Source: Ichthyophis bannanicus (taxonomy: Eukaryota > Chordata > Amphibia > Gymnophiona > Ichthyophiidae). Taken from it: a stretch of DNA of 64,000 bases. Of this stretch, positions 1 to 10,354 are shown in pieces. The stretch lies in the NCBI GenBank assembly GCA_033557465.1, contig CM066033.1:232874109-232938108 (forward strand), given 5' to 3'. Each line of letters opens with the position of its first letter. The first letter of the stretch is position 1. The position numbers and the translations under genes are program-made. The notes below the pieces were generated by a model, which saw nothing but the letters and a program-made list of their open reading frames with translations, had not been told where the DNA came from and searched no databases.

Positions 1-1285
1 AGAAGAAAGGTTGGAGAATGCCTACCATGACATTGTCACAGATCCTGGGGTGACGGTGCATCAACGGCCCTACCAGAAGTGCGAAGACAGGCTGTGGTGA
101 AGGAAGTGGAACAAATGCTTAAATTTGGAGTCATAGAGGAATCTCAAAGCAACTGGTCATCCCCCATTGTACTGGTCGCTAAGCCAGATGGGAGCATCCA
201 GTTTTGCATTGACTTCAGGAGTGCCTAGAGCGGATGACCTTATTGAAAGTCTAGGAGCAGCTCATTTTATTTCAACACTGAACCTAATGAAGGGGTATTG
301 GTAGATTCTCCTAACTCCTGAGGCCAAGGAGAAGACTGCATTCTCTACACTCCAAGTGTTCTTTTAGTTCACAGTGCTCCCTTTTGGACCGCATGGGGAT
401 CCTGCTATGTTCCAACACCCTAGTCGATCGCTTGTTAGGACCCTATGGAGGGTAGGCGGCCGCCTACTTGAGTGACATTGTGATTTGCAGTCGTGACTGG
501 AAGACCCACCTTTCACATATACAAGCTATCTTGACAAGTTTGAGGAAGGTCAGCTTGATGGCCAACCCATAAAAATGTTTCCTAGGAGGCCAGGAGGCCC
601 AGTACCTGGGATATTCAGTGTGAAATGGTCAGGTGTGACGGCAAATCAAAAACGTAGAGGCTATTTCCCAGATGCCAGCTCCCACGACAAAGAAACATGT
701 GTGGGACTTTGTAGGGATGATCAGCTATTACTGCCAATTCATTCCAAACATGGCAGGAATTGCTGAACCATTGACCTGACTCCTCCAGAAGAAAGCCCCA
801 GACAAGATCAGCTGGACAGCAGAATTGGAGGAGGTGTTCTGGAACTTGAAGACAGCCTTGTGTTCTGAACCAGTCCTGGTTAGTCCAGATTTCACACGGC
901 CATTTCTGGTACAGATGGATGCTTCAGCTATCGGTCTTGGGGCTGCCTTAGTCCAGGAGATAGAAGGTGAGGAGCATCCAGTGGCTTTTATTAGCTGAAA
1001 ATTGCATCCACAGGAGCAAAACGATGCCACTGTTGAGAAGGAGGCCCTCACAGTCAAGTAGGCTCTTGAGACTTTCTATTACTACTTACTGGGCCACCCT
1101 TTCATGTTGGTTATGGCACAGAAAAAGGAGTGGTTGCATGGTTGCATCATGCACTGCTTCCTCAGCCTCCAACCCTGTCAGTATGTAGTCCGACATAGGG
1201 CTGGCAAGGCACACCAGAACACAGATTTCTTGTCTTGCATGGAGGGCCTGGGGATGCCTGATGCTCAACCGTCTAGGGTTGAGCT
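1..1285 (+). pseudogene. Gmr1-like Ty3 retrotransposon pol (RT-RNase H), decayed
   Basis: This is the 3' part of a Ty3/gypsy-class polyprotein gene, broken by several stops and frameshifts and cut by the window start. Around 100-230 the text reads as the reverse-transcriptase entry block (VEQMLKFGVIEES, then SSPIVLVAKPDGS). Around 880-960 it reads as the start of RNase H (DASAIGLGAALVQE). The RNase H tail (RHRAGKAHQNTDFLS) lies near 1190-1240. The normal product copies element RNA into DNA in a cytoplasmic particle. No integrase follows RNase H; a purine tract and an LTR-like start come directly after it. That order fits the Gmr1 group, where integrase precedes RT, but the upstream half is outside the window. 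Reading frame is lost at many points, so it cannot be functional. Confidence 0.8.
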
Positions 1286-1850
1286 GAGGGGGAGGGTATG
1301 TGATGGAGTGCATGGAAAACACTCCATCCCCCACAGGAAAACTCCACAGCCAAGCTTAGCATGAGTGAGGTATTGCTCTGTAAACCCCTGTCCCTTTAAG
1401 AAGGAAGGCTGGAGAATGCCTGGGGAGGATGTGGCCCAGCCCCAGGGTTTATCCCAAGAAGCAAAGGGCCTGGCAAGAAAGAGAGGAGCCCGGAGTTTTC
1501 TGGAATATGACGTGACCAGTTACATTTGAAAATTAATTACTGCTGAGAAGGTAGGACGTGTGGTTTAAGTTTGCTGCTGTGTATTCAGGCTTACTGGTAG
1601 ACTTCTACCCAGCCGAAGGACTCCTGTGCTATAGAGAACTGCTATTTACTTTATTTGTGGATATGTTGCCCTGCTGCTAAAGACTGAAGGAATACTACCG
1701 AGTTGTGCCCCAGAGTGAAGGAACTTTGGAGAGAGAAGCAGTTTGCGTCTTACCTGAGGACTGTCTGTGCTGGAATAGCATTCTCACACCCAGCAGACCA
1801 GGGCTCCTAAGACTAATTAAAGAACTGTTACAGTTGAGGAAAGCCTGGAG
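1281..1850 (+). mobile_element. Polypurine tract and 3' LTR of the Gmr1-like element
   Basis: A purine run (gagctgagggggaggg, 1281-1296) directly precedes a TG-starting sequence at 1299, the expected arrangement of plus-strand primer and LTR start. The LTR would run through about 1299-1840. The right edge is uncertain because a hAT-like MITE begins at 1851 and I see no matching 5' LTR in the window. No reading frame of note lies inside. Confidence 0.6.
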
Positions 1851-1999
1851 CAGGGGTCCTCAAACCTGTCCTGGAGGGCCGCAATCCTGCAGGTTTTTGG
1901 AATAGCCCTAATGAATATGCATGAGATATATATGCATTAGAGATATCCTCCCAACCTGACTGGCTTGTGGCCCTCCAGTACTGGATTGGGAGATCCCTG
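1851..1999. mobile_element. hAT-like MITE, copy 1
   Basis: A 149-bp element with imperfect terminal inverted repeats: left caggggtcctcaaacctg, right ending in ggattgggagatccctg. The inside holds an aatgaatatgcatgagat block, also present in the copy at 10162-10354. CAG...CTG ends are typical of hAT-derived nonautonomous elements. The flanking 8-mers do not clearly match, so a target duplication is not claimed. Confidence 0.65.
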
Positions 2000-2949
2000 C
2001 CTTACACCTCTGTCATTTAAGATTGTGAGTGTGCAAGGTACAGATGTTCTAGACATCAAAAGGGTAGATAGACTTTGTCACATTCCTCCTCGCTTCTCAC
2101 CACCACCAAAATGTTGTCTATTTTAAGCCAGTAAGAAGGGGGATGTCTTTGTTTGAAAGAGTCTGGTGGGGAACTAGAGGAGTATGATTATTGGGGAGAG
2201 AGTACAAGAGAGCTGGTGAAAAGGAAAGATTCGACAAACATATGCCATAAAATAAAAAAAGTGTTGAGAAGTACTGATGTAGAAACTCTTTAACAAGCTG
2301 TCAAACAAGTCTATCCCTGCCTGATGTATCCAAATGCCATGGATTATGATGTCAGCAGCCGAGCAGCCTTTCAAAGAGAGAGGAAATACCATGCTTGCCT
2401 GCTCCAGGTCTTCAGCAAAATATTGCTGAAATTTAGAATGTGTTAAAAAAAGACAAAAAAATCACCCAATAGCACACAGATCTGTGTTAACAGAAAAAAA
2501 AGTATCCTTTAAAGTCTGTCAGGGTTGTTGGAAGGGAACAGTGTGTGTTTGCCTACCAGCTGGGGAGACCAGCAATGTAATGCCAAGGCACTGGGAGACA
2601 AGAGTTAATATTATTGAATGACAGAGATCTCTGATAAAAGCACAGAAAAGTGTGTTTTGCAAGTTTTTCAGAGTACTACCTGCTGCCGGTTCAGGGCAAG
2701 TACAATAGTAATTAATGAGAGATAGTCATCAGTGTATTTCTTCGGCAAGCAGTGATTTGGCCCATTGGCTCCATAGAAAAGGACCAACTAGTACAAAATA
2801 AAAATGCTGAAATATAAAATAATTAAGATTTCTTTAGAATTTTTTTTCTTTTCAAAGCTAATCTAACTTTGAGAAAGGATTCCACTTTGCGCTCTGTTCA
2901 AAAGCTTCTCCCAACTGACTAGAAGATCAGCAGAAGGCCACTAGTGATT
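2000..2949. other. Unassigned AT-rich sequence
   Basis: About 950 bp with no convincing reading frame, RNA gene or recognised repeat. Several A-runs are present (for example around 2450-2500). The last part may already be CR1 ORF1 tail, as the truncation point of the next element is not sharp. Confidence 0.4.
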
Positions 2950-5900
2950 GAAGGGGATCTGCCAGGCTAGGCAGCACTGTTAGACTGGCTAATCTACTGA
3001 AGAGGGCTTTAAACTAGATTCGTTGGGGATGGGTGAAGAAAGCCCCCAGGTAAGTGAAAGCCCCCAGGTAGGTGATACATTAAATACCTTTATGGAAATG
3101 GTAACAGGGGTAACATATGGAAAGCAGTGTGTATTAATGCCCGTAGCATGGGAAATAAGATCCCTGAAGTTGAAGCTTTGGTGGGAGTGGCTGACTTGGA
3201 TTTAGTGGCAGTTACAGAAACATGGTTCACAGAAAACCATGACTGGGATGTAACTATACCTGGCTATACTTTATTCAGAAAGGACAGGGTAGGAAGAAGG
3301 GGAGGAGGAGTGGCACTATATGTAAAAACTACTATTAAAGCTTTGGAATTACAGAGCTTAAAAGGGAGAGAGGAGGCATTGTGGGTTAAACTAAAAAGAG
3401 GGAAAGAGAAATCTATTTGCATTGGTGTGATATACAGACCTCCCTCACAAGAGGAAGAGGTGGACAGAGAGTTAATTGAAGACATACGCAGCATTGCTAG
3501 GAAAGGGGAAGTGCTACTGATAGGAGATTTCAATATGCCAGATGTTGATTGGCACATTCCTGCTGCAGTATCATCTAGAAGTAAGGAGATCCTGGATTCT
3601 CTACAGGGAGAACTATTCAGGCAATTGGTAACAGACCCCACACGTGAAGGGGCCATACTAGACTTGGTGCTTACCAATGGTGAAAGTGTTTCTGATGTTG
3701 TAGTGGGAGATCATTTTGCATCCAGTGATCACCAGATGGTGTGGTTCAGTATTAGGACTAGGGCTGTTAGAATCCATTCCAAGGTGAGGATCTTAGACTT
3801 TAGGAAGACTAACTTTGCGAAGAGGGGCCAATACCTCAGGGAGTCGTTAATGGGATGGGAACAGCTGGGGGATGTAGAAAAACAGTGGGCAAAACTGAAA
3901 GGGGGTATTTTAAGGGCAACCAACCTTTTTGTTAAAATGGTAAATAAAGGCAAAAGGAACAGGAGACCGCTATGGTTTTCGAAGGAAGTAGCTGAAAAAG
4001 TGAAGAAAAAGAGGGAGGCCTTCATGAAATACAAGAGATCACAGAGAGAGGAAGACAGGCATCTGTATTTGGAAAAACTTAGAGAAGCTAGCAAAGTAGT
4101 CAAGAAGGCAAAGATTCAAAAGGAGGAGGAAATAGCCAATGCAATAAAATGGGGGGATAAGACATTTTTCAGATATATTAGTGAGAAGAGGAAGGGCAAA
4201 AGTGGTATTGTCAGACTCAAGGGTGCAGGGGGGGAATATGTAGAAGCTGATAAGGATAAAGCGGAATTGCTTAACAAATATTTTTGTTCTGTGTTCACAG
4301 ATGAAGAACCAGGAGCAGGACCTCAGAAAACACCCACAAATAAGAACAGAAGCGAGGGACATCTTGAACAATTTTCAGAAGACTGTGTTCGTGAGAAACT
4401 AGCTCAACTTAAAGTAGACAAAGCGATGGGACCGGATGGGATACACCCTAGAATACTGAGGGAACTTGGGGACGTTCTAGCAACTCCACTGACTGACCTT
4501 TTCAATGCCTCGTTGGAGTCGGGAGTGGTGCCAAAGGACTGGAGAGAGGCTCATGTGGTGCCTTTACACAAAAGCGGAAGTAAGGATGTGGTTGAAAACT
4601 ACAGGCCGGTTAGTTTAACTTCGGTGGTGAGTAAATTATTGGAAACGCTGCTGAAAGAGAAAATAGTGAAGTTTCTGGAGTCCAGCGGATTACAGGATCC
4701 GAGGCAGCATGGATTCCCCAGAGGCAGGTCTTGTCAGACAAATCTGATTGATTTCTTTGACTGGGTGACCAGGGAGTTGGACCAAGGGAGAGCTCTAAAT
4801 GTGGTATATTTAGATTTCAGTAAAGCCTTTGACACTGTTCCTCACAGGCGACTTATAAACAAACTAAGCACCCTAGGGATGGACCCTAAAGTTACTGCTT
4901 GGGTTAGAAATTGGTTGGGTGGGAGGCGACAAAGAGTACAAGTAAATGGAGCTCACTCTGAGGAGAAGGATGTTACCAGTGGTGTGCCCCAGGGATCTGT
5001 CCTTGGTCCGATTCTTTTTAACATCTTTGTTAGTGATATAGCGGAAGGGCTGTCGGGTAAGGTTTGCCTCTTTGCAGATGATACCAAAATCTGCAGTAGA
5101 GTAGACACCCAGGAAGGTGTAGATAACATGAGGAGGGATCTAGCTGAGCTTGAAGAATGGTCTAGAATTTGGCAGCTGGGATTTAATGTTAAAAAATGTA
5201 AGGTCATGCATTTGGGCTGCTGCAATCCAAGGGAGCAATACAGTATAGGAGGTGAAGTACTTTTGTCCACTAAAGAAGAGCGGGACTTAGGCGTGGTTGT
5301 GTCTGATGATCTTAAAGTAGCTAAACAGGTAGAAAAGGTGACGGCAAAAGCTAGAAGGATGCTTGGGTGCATACAGAGAGGAATGGCTAGCAGAAAAAAG
5401 GAGGTGATAATGCCTCTGTATAAGTCTTTGGTGCGACCTCATTTGGAGTATGGTGTGCAATTCTGGAGACCGCACCTTCAAAAGGATGTGAACAGGATGG
5501 AGTCGGTGCAGAGGGTTGCTGCTAAAATGATTAATGGGCTTCATTATAAAGCATATGAGGACAGACTTAAGCATCTTAATATGTACACCTTAGAGGAAAG
5601 GCGGGATAGAGGTGATATGATTGAGATGTTTAAAAACCTCCGTGGCATAAATGTTCAGGGAGAGATTCTCTTTCAATTGAAAGCAAGTTCTGCTACGAGG
5701 GGACATGGGATGAGGGTGAAGGGAGATAGATTCAGGAGTGATATGCAGAAATATTTCTTTACAGAAAGAGTAGTGGATCCATGGAGTAGTCTCCCAGTGG
5801 AGGTGGTAGAGATGAGGACAGTAACTGAATTCAAAAAAGCATGGGACCAACACAGAGGATCTCTAAAGGTAAAAAGTGGACTGTTGTAGTTGTTGTTATG

Positions 5901-5961
5901 GAAGGACAGACTAGATAGGCCATGTGGTCTTTTTCTGTCATCATGTTTCTATGTTTCTATG
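2950..5961 (+). mobile_element. CR1-clade LINE (CR1-1), 5'-truncated
   Basis: The element holds the last codons of ORF1 (ending gctttaaactag at 3017), a complete endonuclease/RT frame, and a short 3' UTR. It ends in an 8-bp repeat (tgtttcta, two copies) at about 5944-5961, the type of short 3' microsatellite typical of CR1 in place of poly(A). The left edge is approximate. The end of its ORF1 resembles that of CR1-2 (17120), but the proteins clearly differ, so it is a separate subfamily. Confidence 0.85.
3127..5889 (+). CDS. CR1 ORF2 protein: AP endonuclease plus reverse transcriptase, intact frame
   Basis: ORF2 nicks chromosomal DNA and copies element RNA at the nick (target-primed reverse transcription, in the nucleus). 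The 920-codon frame has no stop. The endonuclease covers about residues 1-220, with TETW (30-33), GDFN (133-136) and SDH (200-202). The RT lies at about 400-720, with the GPDGIHPR entry motif, YLDFSKAFD, GVPQGS (619-624) and the catalytic FADD (649-652). The C-terminal domain contains MPLYKSLVRPHLEYG and ends with FFTERVVDPWSSLP, usual for CR1. The frame is open from 3076 but has no ATG before 3148; 3127 is a GTG. The true start may therefore depend on reinitiation after ORF1 (stop at 3015-3017) or may have mutated. Length and motif completeness suggest recent insertion. With ORF1 and the 5' UTR missing, this copy itself is probably not mobile. Confidence 0.9.
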   Translation: MCINARSMGNKIPEVEALVGVADLDLVAVTETWFTENHDWDVTIPGYTLFRKDRVGRRGGGVALYVKTTIKALELQSLKGREEALWVKLKRGKEKSICIGVIYRPPSQEEEVDRELIEDIRSIARKGEVLLIGDFNMPDVDWHIPAAVSSRSKEILDSLQGELFRQLVTDPTREGAILDLVLTNGESVSDVVVGDHFASSDHQMVWFSIRTRAVRIHSKVRILDFRKTNFAKRGQYLRESLMGWEQLGDVEKQWAKLKGGILRATNLFVKMVNKGKRNRRPLWFSKEVAEKVKKKREAFMKYKRSQREEDRHLYLEKLREASKVVKKAKIQKEEEIANAIKWGDKTFFRYISEKRKGKSGIVRLKGAGGEYVEADKDKAELLNKYFCSVFTDEEPGAGPQKTPTNKNRSEGHLEQFSEDCVREKLAQLKVDKAMGPDGIHPRILRELGDVLATPLTDLFNASLESGVVPKDWREAHVVPLHKSGSKDVVENYRPVSLTSVVSKLLETLLKEKIVKFLESSGLQDPRQHGFPRGRSCQTNLIDFFDWVTRELDQGRALNVVYLDFSKAFDTVPHRRLINKLSTLGMDPKVTAWVRNWLGGRRQRVQVNGAHSEEKDVTSGVPQGSVLGPILFNIFVSDIAEGLSGKVCLFADDTKICSRVDTQEGVDNMRRDLAELEEWSRIWQLGFNVKKCKVMHLGCCNPREQYSIGGEVLLSTKEERDLGVVVSDDLKVAKQVEKVTAKARRMLGCIQRGMASRKKEVIMPLYKSLVRPHLEYGVQFWRPHLQKDVNRMESVQRVAAKMINGLHYKAYEDRLKHLNMYTLEERRDRGDMIEMFKNLRGINVQGEILFQLKASSATRGHGMRVKGDRFRSDMQKYFFTERVVDPWSSLPVEVVEMRTVTEFKKAWDQHRGSLKVKSGLL

Positions 5962-6102
5962 AAAGAGAGGCAGCCCTTGTTCCATAGAGCTTACAATCTA
6001 GTCTGATCACATCATATTGCTTAGAAAGGATAAATGTGCATATGGTCATAGAAGGAAGGTGGCGGGAAGGCAGGTGAGACATCATCTGGGGCATGTAGCG
6101 AT
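5962..6102. other. Short spacer with SINE/LINE-tail-like text
   Basis: The sequence includes a gagcttacaatcta stretch that resembles the ends of L2-tailed repeats elsewhere in vertebrates. It is too short and diverged to assign. Confidence 0.3.
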
Positions 6103-6278
6103 CAGAGCCGGCCCAACCACTAGTCAAACTAGGCGGCTGCCTAAGGTGGCAATTTCTAGGGAGCAGCAAAGTGAAGGCATTCAAAACTAAACAACAGATT
6201 TGGTCAGCCACATGAGGAGTAAAGCTTAAGTTTGCCTAGAGTGACAACACCTTGAGCCAAACTCTGGGGCCTGCCCTG
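6103..6278. mobile_element. hAT-like MITE with CAGRGCCGGCCC ends, copy 1
   Basis: The left end is cagagccggccc and the right end is ggggcctgccctg, an imperfect inverted pair. A ggcggctgcctaaggtgg block inside recurs in the copies at 48379-48657 and about 54848-55190. No coding capacity. Confidence 0.6.
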
Positions 6279-6930
6279 GAAGCAACACATGTGCAGAGCA
6301 AGATGAAGGCATTCTAGGAGTAAGTCCCCTTAGTCAACAAAGCTACCTAAACAGAGGAATCTTTAAAAAGGAGAGTACTAAAAGCTAAAGCTTCTAGTGC
6401 AGCTTTGAAAGAACAAGCGTCAACCCCCATCTCTACAGAGTGGCAAAGGAAGGCAGGAGACAAGCAGCAGATAAATCCAAAACAATAGATGCATCCTATT
6501 CCCTGCTGAGAAGTGTGTAGAGATGGTTTTGGCTGATACAGAATTTGAGGAATCCTCATGGGTAGGATTTGCATCAAAATCATCATATATTGAAAGTATC
6601 ATGGCTGAAGAGTATTTGGAAGATCTGTTTGTTAGTTTGCTAAGTGGGGAGGAAATAAATGATACTGGCACTGCTGGGGTCAAGAGCACCCCACAAGTAG
6701 GGAAATGAGTATAGAGTGATAAGTGTGCCCTGGCCTTTAATCCTCTCCTTCATCCTCAGACTCGAGTCCAGCAGCAGCAGCTCAATAACAACAGTCTCCA
6801 CAAAGAGGGAATGAAGAGGTTATGATCATTTGGGATACTCCCATTCTGACCAATAAAGTTCTGGATGTAAGGAAGCCATATTTAGTAGTAAAGGAGAAGA
6901 ACACCAGATCGGCATTGATTATAGAGGCAT
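6279..6930. other. Unassigned; remnant of an unknown repeat or gene
   Basis: Short open stretches occur on both strands (for example 6523-6708 plus, rich in acidic residues), but none carries a recognisable motif. The region may derive from an unclassified retroelement. I cannot name it. Confidence 0.3.
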
Positions 6931-6940
6931 TAGTCACAAG

Positions 6941-7310
6941 TGACTATTCTGTGAATTGCTTTGAGAGGGAGAAGATCTTCTCCAGAGACCTAGAAAAAGT
7001 GGCAGAAAGATACAGTTACTTCCCATCATGTTTATTTATTTACATCCTCTTATATACCGTGCTATTCTGCATCAGTGCGGTTTACATTGAACAAACTGAA
7101 ATTACATTGAACAGGGCATTATAACTTGGAAATAACTATTTTACAGGGAACATGGGCTATGGAGGGTTAAGTGACTTGCCCAAGACCACAAGGAGCACCT
7201 GTGGGACTAGAAACCCCAGTCCTTCTGGTCCAAGGTTGCTGTCCTCTAGTGGGATTTGAACCCCTGACTTTCTGGCCTGAAGTACCTTGCCCCAACCACT
7301 AGGCCACTCC
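6941..7310 (-). mobile_element. tRNA-headed SINE with L2-like 3' tail
   Basis: Read on the minus strand: a tRNA-like head with A box (agtggcctagtgg, about 7290-7307) and B box (ggttcaaatcc, about 7254-7264), then a MIR/L2-type body (cttgggcaagtcacttaac). The tail, near 7031-7090, matches the 3' end of the L2 element at 14120-14190 (gcggtata-, -aaccgc). A perfect 10-bp direct repeat (tagtcacaag) stands at 6931-6940 and 7311-7320. If this is the target duplication, about 90 bp beyond the SINE tail was also inserted. Confidence 0.75.
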
Positions 7311-7353
7311 TAGTCACAAGCTTGATTATGAAAAATTTCCAAGCACATCCATA

Positions 7354-8055
7354 TATGTCGTTAAATACCATTGAGTCAGTGTCGACTCATGGCAACCATC
7401 TGGATAGTTGTCCTAAACTGTGTTCGGTCTTCAGTCAGGCTTCTCATTGTTGATAGAGTGGCATCCATAGCTGCTGTTATTGTATCTATCCATCTCATTG
7501 CTGGCCTTCCTCTTTGGCATTGACCTTCAACCATGCCAAGCATGATGTCTTTCTCTAATGATCTCTCTCTTCACGTGATGTGCCAAAAGTATGAAAGTCG
7601 AAGTCTTGTCACCTGAGCTTCTAAAGAAAGCTTAGATTTGATCTCCTCTAGTACTAACTGGTTTGTTCTTTGGGCAGTCCATGGTATAGAGAGTATCCTT
7701 CACCAGCACAATAATTCAAAGGCATCAATTTTCTTCCTGTCTATCTTTTTCACTGTCCAACGTTCGCATCTGTATGATGTTATTGAAAATACCATGGCTT
7801 GGACAGATCAAATCTTTATAGGGAGGGAGACAGCTCTACACTTGAGAATCTTGTCTAGATCTTTCATAGCCATTCTTCCAAGAGCAATGCGTCATTGGAT
7901 TTCTTGACTGCTTGTCGTTTCTTTATAGATTATTGATCAAAGCAGGTTAAAGTTGTCAACTAGTTCAATTTCTTCTCCATCAACAATGAACATTGATTTT
8001 ACCAGTTGTTAGGATCTTTGTCTTCTTTATATTAAGGTGGAGGCCCTTTTAAGAC
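7354..8055 (-). pseudogene. RTE-clade LINE, 3' piece (third of three)
   Basis: On the minus strand this piece encodes the C-terminal region of an RTE/BovB-like RT: LHLNIKKTKILTTG near the right edge, then KIDAFELLCWRRIL, VPWTA-type text and SLEKDIMLGMVEGQ, ending near 7390. Its 3' UTR ends in the ccgttgagtcg / cgactcatggc block seen in many vertebrate RTE elements (and again at 34141). Several stops and frameshifts are present. The upstream part of the same element continues at 20349-20968 and 21633-22490. The split between GLHLNIKK on one side and LKHLLLKIK on the other lies in the middle of the RT domain. Confidence 0.85.
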
Positions 8056-8244
8056 TACGGGGTATGTTTACTAAACTGCGTTAGTGTGATTCGCATTAGG
8101 AGCCGCGTTAGTGGAAGAAATGCCAAAAAAGGACATGGGCGGTACATCGTTAGTGATAACACGCGCTATTAACGCGCCGCGCAGCATTGATCGTTACAGG
8201 GCGCGTTACTGCGCGTTAAGCGTAAGAAGGCGCGCAGACACCCA

Positions 8245-8340
8245 AATACAGAAACAGAGCTGTAGCACAATGGTTACTACACAGACTGATGATACAAGGG
8301 TCATGGGTTTGATTCCCCAATGTGCCTAATGAATAAGGCT
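8245..8340 (+). repeat. tRNA-like block inside Harbinger element A
   Basis: It contains an A-box-like tgtagcacaatggtta and a B-box-like gggtttgattccc with tRNA-like spacing. The same block occurs reversed in element B at about 41655-41757. It is not a functional tRNA: the acceptor stem does not pair and there is no clean cloverleaf. Confidence 0.6.
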
Positions 8341-8634
8341 GGCTGAGGCATCATGTGTAACCCTTTGAAGGCCTACTATAATATTTTAATCCACAGTCTG
8401 CAGCCGGGTTAAAGTTTGCATATGTCAGGAAAATTGTACCCGTCTTATTCAATATGTTCCAATAGTGACGTTCCCTCTGCCATGGTCATGTATTATATAC
8501 CATTTGATAGGAATATTTAGGCAGAAGTGTGGATCCTGAAAGTGTTGGGCTTGGCCTGGAAAGGGTTAGATATTGGGCTGTGAGGAAGTTTAGGTGTACT
8601 GTAATAGTGCTGCCAGCAAACACACCCTCACAGT

Positions 8635-8820
8635 GGCGTAACCTAAGGTGCCACATAAGGCACCCTAGAAGGCACTCCATAGGGCACATTATAAAGTGCA
8701 CTGACTGCCTATAGGACACCATATAAGGCACCTTATAAGACGCTTTATAGAGCGCCGTATAAGGCGCACTATAGGGCGCCTTATGAGCCACCCTAAGGTG
8801 ACAGTACCCTGAGGGTGGTT
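8635..8820. repeat. Palindrome-rich array in Harbinger A
   Basis: A run of short overlapping palindromic units of the type ggcgcctta / taaggcgcc and ccttataagg. It is related to the array at 41330-41600 in element B and lies at a similar distance from the element end. Transposase-binding or structural use is an inference. Confidence 0.65.
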
Positions 8821-10161
8821 CTGCCGGCAGCACTAATACACAATAAAAATAGACAATGCCTAAGACAGCCCTATCGATGAACCCCACGGTGGGTTGTGAA
8901 CCCATGACCGCTGGCTCCATGGGCAGTGAAGTAACCAGTGGGCTAGAGCTGCTAATAAACACCTGGCTGGCTACAGGAGGACTGCATGGCCCCACACCCA
9001 CATTCTGCTGTGGTTACCAGGGAGATTACATACCACCACCCAACGCACCCTCTCGGGCTCAGGGTGGGGGACAGGATCTCCCGCCAACAGATCCAATGGT
9101 GGCAGTAGAGGGGACCATCACCCCAGTCCTGCTAGGGATCAAACACCCTACAGTGCAGAGCAGTACACATCCATAACGCAATAGCAGCCAGACGGCAGGT
9201 CTGGAAATGCTCAGCTGCCCCCCACCATTATCTGACATTCTCCAGCAGCAAGCCTCCAGCCGCTGCACAGTGTTCCAGCAAGACATATACTAGCTGCAGA
9301 CAGTCCGCCAGCTAGTTCATAGTCCTGGAGGAGATACATGTACCCAGAACGTGGATATCAGCATACACACCAAGCAGATAAGTCAGTGATTGGGCCCCAA
9401 AAAAAAACCCATAAATATCACATATGAGAAATGCTATATAGCACTATGGGGGAACCTAGCCATGCCATGGTCACTGCACAGTCAGGGTGAGAGTGACCTC
9501 CCAGCAGGACATGCTATGGCCACCCTGTCCGTGCAGGTGGTACCGGGCACTACAATGTCAGGCCATTGCCCTATGCCCTGTGCAGATGCGGCCAGGCCAG
9601 GCCACCCTATCCAGGCTATTCCCACAGTACCTTGCTCCTCATTATGCACATTGGCAGGCCAATACTGGCAACAGTGCTAGCAGTGTGGGCTGTGGAGGGT
9701 GTTGGCAGCCACCACACACTGGATAGACAGACACACACTCCCCACACCTATGCCAGCATTGTGCAACTATAGAGGTGTTGGGCAGCCCAGGCCACCACAC
9801 CAGTCCTGGGCACAGTGCAGGCATGGCTATGGTACGCAATACTGTAGGAGTCACTCCCAGGTTGGTAAACACTATCAGACACAAGACCTGTAGCACACTC
9901 CACAGACATCAGAAAGGTTGCTATGATGCAGCTCACTCAGAAAATTGTACTTAACCTAGAAATTGCTATCTGCCAGTAATCATAGCAACCTTTTGATAGA
10001 TGTGTACCATATTCCCAGGTTTAGGGTGGCATTACTAAGGTATGCAAGTGCTAGTATTGGGAGATGCACGCAGAGCCCAAAGTCCTGCCTCTCCAGGAGG
10101 CTTTGGATAATGGGGCCTGTGGGTGCAGGTGTGTCTGCCCCTGTTGGCTGCTGCTTTACGG
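8821..10161. other. Internal Harbinger A sequence, no intact gene
   Basis: The region is moderately GC-rich with short spurious frames on both strands. About 9705-10095 is the reverse complement of 40940-41335 in element B. About 9478-9680 resembles the minus strand of 31195-31410. Segment 9200-9350 has a Gln/Ser-rich reading that could be a worn-out Myb-gene 3' part, but I cannot support a gene. Confidence 0.5.
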
Positions 10162-10354
10162 CAGAGGTTCCCAACTCCAGTCCTGCGGTGCCAAACACTG
10201 TTCGGGTTTTCATGCTGTCCCTCATGAATATGCATGAGATACATCTGCATACCATGGGGGTGGCGCATAGAAATACAGCACAGGCATCTTTATCAGAGGC
10301 AGCATGGAACCTGAATGGTGTTTGGCCCTCCAGGACTGCATTTGGGAGGCTCTG
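10162..10354. mobile_element. hAT-like MITE, copy 2
   Basis: The left end is cagaggttcccaactcc and the right end is tttgggaggctctg, with the aatatgcatgagata block inside. The flanking 8-mers are ctttacgg and ctctaggt (5 of 8 identical), compatible with an old hAT target duplication. Element B lacks this insertion. Confidence 0.65.

Noticed and set aside
3264..5853. Minus-strand frames opposite the CR1-1 gene
   Set aside because: They mirror the codon structure of the intact plus-strand gene and have no features of their own.
8245..8340. Functional tRNA gene
   Set aside because: A- and B-box-like text is present, but the stems do not pair into a cloverleaf and the block is part of a repeated element.
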